DNA of 6,969 nucleotides from Tidjanibacter sp. (lineage in GTDB: Bacteria; Bacteroidota; Bacteroidia; Bacteroidales; Rikenellaceae): the NCBI GenBank assembly GCA_017379955.1, contig JAFNVE010000139.1, forward strand, positions 1 to 6,969, read 5' to 3'. Below the pieces are notes generated by a model. That model did no database searches. It was not told the origin of the DNA and saw only the letters and a list, made by a program, of their open reading frames with translations. Positions 4,806 through 6,969 of the stretch are shown in pieces (the first letter of the stretch is position 1; each line of letters starts with the position of its first letter). Both the position numbers and the translations under genes were made by a program.

Positions 4806-6969
4806 ATGTCAAGCATTAAAAGAGTCTATACCTTTGGCGACAAGAAGGCTGAGGGTAATGGTAAGATGAGAGAGTTGCTCGGCGGTAAGGGTGCAAACCT
4901 CGCTGAGATGAACCTTGTAGGCCTCCCCGTGCCTCCGGGTTTCACCATCACTACCGATGTATGTACTGAGTATTACAAATTTGGCCGCGAGAAGGTTATT
5001 GAGATGATTCGCGGTGAGGTTGAGAACGCAATCAAGGGCGTTGAGAATTTGACCGGTATGACCTTTGGTGACAACAAGTCGCCCCTGCTCGTTTCGGTGC
5101 GTTCGGGTGCTCGCGCTTCGATGCCCGGTATGATGGATACCATTTTGAACCTTGGTATGAACGACGATGCTGTTGAGGCTATGGCTGCTCGCACCGGCAA
5201 CGCTCGTTTCGCTTGGGACTCGTACCGCCGTTTCGTTCAGATGTACGGCGACGTTGTGCTTGGCATGAAGCCCGTAAATAAGGAGGATCACGACCCCTTC
5301 GAGGAGATTATCGACGAGATGAAAGAGGCTCGTGGCGTTAAGAACGACACCGAGCTCACCACCGACGACCTGAAGGAGTTGGTTGTTAAGTTCAAGGCAG
5401 CTGTTAAGGCTCAGACCGGCGAGGATTTCCCCGTTAATCCTTGGGATCAGCTCTGGGGTGCTATCTGCGCAGTATTCGGCAGCTGGATGAACGAGCGTGC
5501 TATCCTCTACCGTAAGCTCAACAACATCCCCGCTGAGTGGGGTACCGCTGTAAACGTACAGGCAATGGTATTCGGTAACATGGGCGACGACTCGGCAACC
5601 GGTGTTGCTTTCACCCGTGATGCAGGTACCGGTGAGAACATCTTCAACGGTGAGTATCTTATCAATGCTCAGGGTGAGGACGTAGTAGCAGGTATCCGTA
5701 CTCCCCAGCAGATTACCATCGAGGGTTCGCGTCGTTGGGCAAATGCTCAGAACATCAGCGAGGAGGAGCGCGCAAGCAAGTATCCTTCGCTCGAGGAGAC
5801 CATGCCCGAGGCTTATGCTGAGCTGAACCAGATTCAGGACAAACTCGAGAAATACTTTACCGATATGCAGGACTTGGAGTTCACCATCCAGAACGGTAAG
5901 CTTTGGATGTTGCAGACTCGTAACGGTAAGCGTACCGGTGCTGCAATGGTTAAGATTGCTATGGATATGCTCGCTGAGGGTCTTATCGATGAGAAGACCG
6001 CAGTTATGCGTTGCGAGCCCGAGAAACTCGACGAGTTGCTCCACCCCGTATTCGACAAGCAGGCTATCAAGGGTGCTACCGTGTTGACCAAGGGTCTTCC
6101 CGCATCGCCCGGTGCTGCTACCGGTCCCGTAGTATTCTTCGCTGACGATGTTGCTACCAACTTCGAGGAGACCGGTATCCGTGCTATCCTCGTTCGTGTT
6201 GAGACCTCGCCTGAGGATTTGAAGGGTATGCTCGATGCAGCAGGTATCCTCACCGCTCGTGGTGGTATGACCTCGCACGCTGCCGTAGTTGCTCGCGGTA
6301 TGGGTAAGTGCTGCGTTTCGGGTGCAGGTGAGTTGAAGATTGACTACAAGAAGCGCACAATCGAGATTGGCGACCTCAAAATCAAGCAGGGCGACTGGAT
6401 TTCGCTCAATGGTTCGACCGGTGAGGTTTACCTCGGTCAGGTTGCTACCAGCGCTGCAAATATGAGTGGTGACTTCGCTAAGCTTATGGAGCTCACCAGC
6501 AAGTACGCTCACATGAAGGTTCGCGCTAACGCTGATACTCCTAAGGATGCTGCTCAGGCATTTGAGTTTGGTGCTGAGGGTATCGGTCTTTGCCGTACCG
6601 AGCACATGTTCTTCGATGGCGACCGCATTACCACTATGCGTGAGATGATTCTCGCTAAGACCGAGGATGGTCGTCGTGCTGCTTTGGCTAAGTTGCTGCC
6701 CATCCAGCGTGAGGACTTCATGGGTCTGTTCCGTGCTATGAAGGGTCACCCTGTGACCGTTCGCCTCTTGGATCCCCCCTTGCACGAGTTCGTTCCTCAC
6801 TTCGAGAAGGAGCAGAGAGAGCTTGCTGAGGAGTTGGGTATCACCTATGAGGAGGTACGCGAGCGCGTAGAGTCGTTGCAGGAGGTTAACCCCATGTTGG
6901 GTCTTCGTGGTTGCCGTCTTGGTAACACCAACCCCGAGATTACCGAGATGCAGGCACGCGCTATCATCG
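4806..6969 (+). CDS. ppdK: Pyruvate, phosphate dikinase (3' end beyond window)
   Basis: PpdK reversibly converts ATP, phosphate and pyruvate to AMP, pyrophosphate and phosphoenolpyruvate in the cytoplasm. The frame is open for 721 codons plus one base and is cut by the window edge. The N-terminal ATP-grasp domain has GGKGANL (26-32, K28), VSVRSGARASMPGMMDTILNLG (96-117, R99) and the closing E358 and Q370 of LQTR. The swivelling phosphohistidine domain has GGMTSHAAV, with H491 as the phosphorylated His and T489 where regulatory kinases act in other lineages. The PEP/pyruvate barrel begins with RANADTP, then GLCRTEHMF (R597), RLLDPPLHEF (R653) and NPMLGLRG. These positions sit a constant 36 residues after the Clostridium symbiosum numbering (H455, R561, R617). 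The remaining catalytic residues (equivalents of E745, N768, D769, C831) are therefore outside the window, and the full protein should be about 910 residues. Codon use is strongly biased to GGT, GCT, CGT and ACC, unlike its neighbours. Confidence 0.97.
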   Translation, partial: MSSIKRVYTFGDKKAEGNGKMRELLGGKGANLAEMNLVGLPVPPGFTITTDVCTEYYKFGREKVIEMIRGEVENAIKGVENLTGMTFGDNKSPLLVSVRSGARASMPGMMDTILNLGMNDDAVEAMAARTGNARFAWDSYRRFVQMYGDVVLGMKPVNKEDHDPFEEIIDEMKEARGVKNDTELTTDDLKELVVKFKAAVKAQTGEDFPVNPWDQLWGAICAVFGSWMNERAILYRKLNNIPAEWGTAVNVQAMVFGNMGDDSATGVAFTRDAGTGENIFNGEYLINAQGEDVVAGIRTPQQITIEGSRRWANAQNISEEERASKYPSLEETMPEAYAELNQIQDKLEKYFTDMQDLEFTIQNGKLWMLQTRNGKRTGAAMVKIAMDMLAEGLIDEKTAVMRCEPEKLDELLHPVFDKQAIKGATVLTKGLPASPGAATGPVVFFADDVATNFEETGIRAILVRVETSPEDLKGMLDAAGILTARGGMTSHAAVVARGMGKCCVSGAGELKIDYKKRTIEIGDLKIKQGDWISLNGSTGEVYLGQVATSAANMSGDFAKLMELTSKYAHMKVRANADTPKDAAQAFEFGAEGIGLCRTEHMFFDGDRITTMREMILAKTEDGRRAALAKLLPIQREDFMGLFRAMKGHPVTVRLLDPPLHEFVPHFEKEQRELAEELGITYEEVRERVESLQEVNPMLGLRGCRLGNTNPEITEMQARAII

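Noticed and set aside
4809..6800. 663-codon open frame on the minus strand
   Set aside because: It is the exact codon-phase antisense of ppdK. Its openness is explained by ppdK codon bias, and its translation shows no recognisable domain.
1..6969. Defence system, phage or insertion sequence
   Set aside because: All five coding genes are recognisable metabolic or hydrolase families, and no transposase, integrase or tRNA was seen.

Overview
The window looks like ordinary chromosome from a member of the Bacteroidota, probably of order Bacteroidales. The evidence is threefold. Candidate promoters match the Bacteroides-type -7 box TAnnTTTG, in one case with a TTG at exactly 19 bp. The spacers are AT-rich with weak Shine-Dalgarno sequences. 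The gene set (PdxB, a PyrD-family protein, two-domain CinA, long PpdK) fits. The fairly GC-rich coding DNA suggests an Alistipes-like (Rikenellaceae) genome, but that genus-level guess is inference.

Layout. Positions 1-245 are non-coding: a degenerate 9-bp tandem repeat at the left edge (1-85), a strong bidirectional hairpin terminator (87-123), then a roughly 120-bp imperfect palindrome (146-264) whose right arm enters the last codons of cinA. On the minus strand follow three closely packed genes, in transcription order pdxB (3656-2622), pyrD (2582-1509) and cinA (1496-246). They are 39 and 12 bp apart, so they are probably co-transcribed, although pyrD also seems to have its own -7 box. A 90-bp divergent spacer separates pdxB from a plus-strand gene for a secreted endonuclease/exonuclease/phosphatase-fold enzyme (3747-4712). 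A near-perfect Bacteroides-type promoter begins four bases after its stop codon and drives ppdK (4806 onward), which runs off the right edge after 721 of about 910 expected codons.

How the genes relate. The minus-strand group is housekeeping metabolism: PdxB for pyridoxal 5'-phosphate synthesis, a PyrD-family flavoprotein nominally in pyrimidine synthesis, and CinA for nicotinamide-nucleotide salvage or repair. PpdK interconverts pyruvate and phosphoenolpyruvate and has the strong codon bias of an abundant protein. I see no mobile element, phage, CRISPR or defence system.

The most interesting signal is in the PyrD-family protein. Its fold and FMN-binding motifs are present, but nearly every residue known to contact orotate in class 2 dihydroorotate dehydrogenases is replaced, including the catalytic-base loop. 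It may be a repurposed flavoenzyme. Second in interest is the palindrome that supplies the end of the cinA reading frame.
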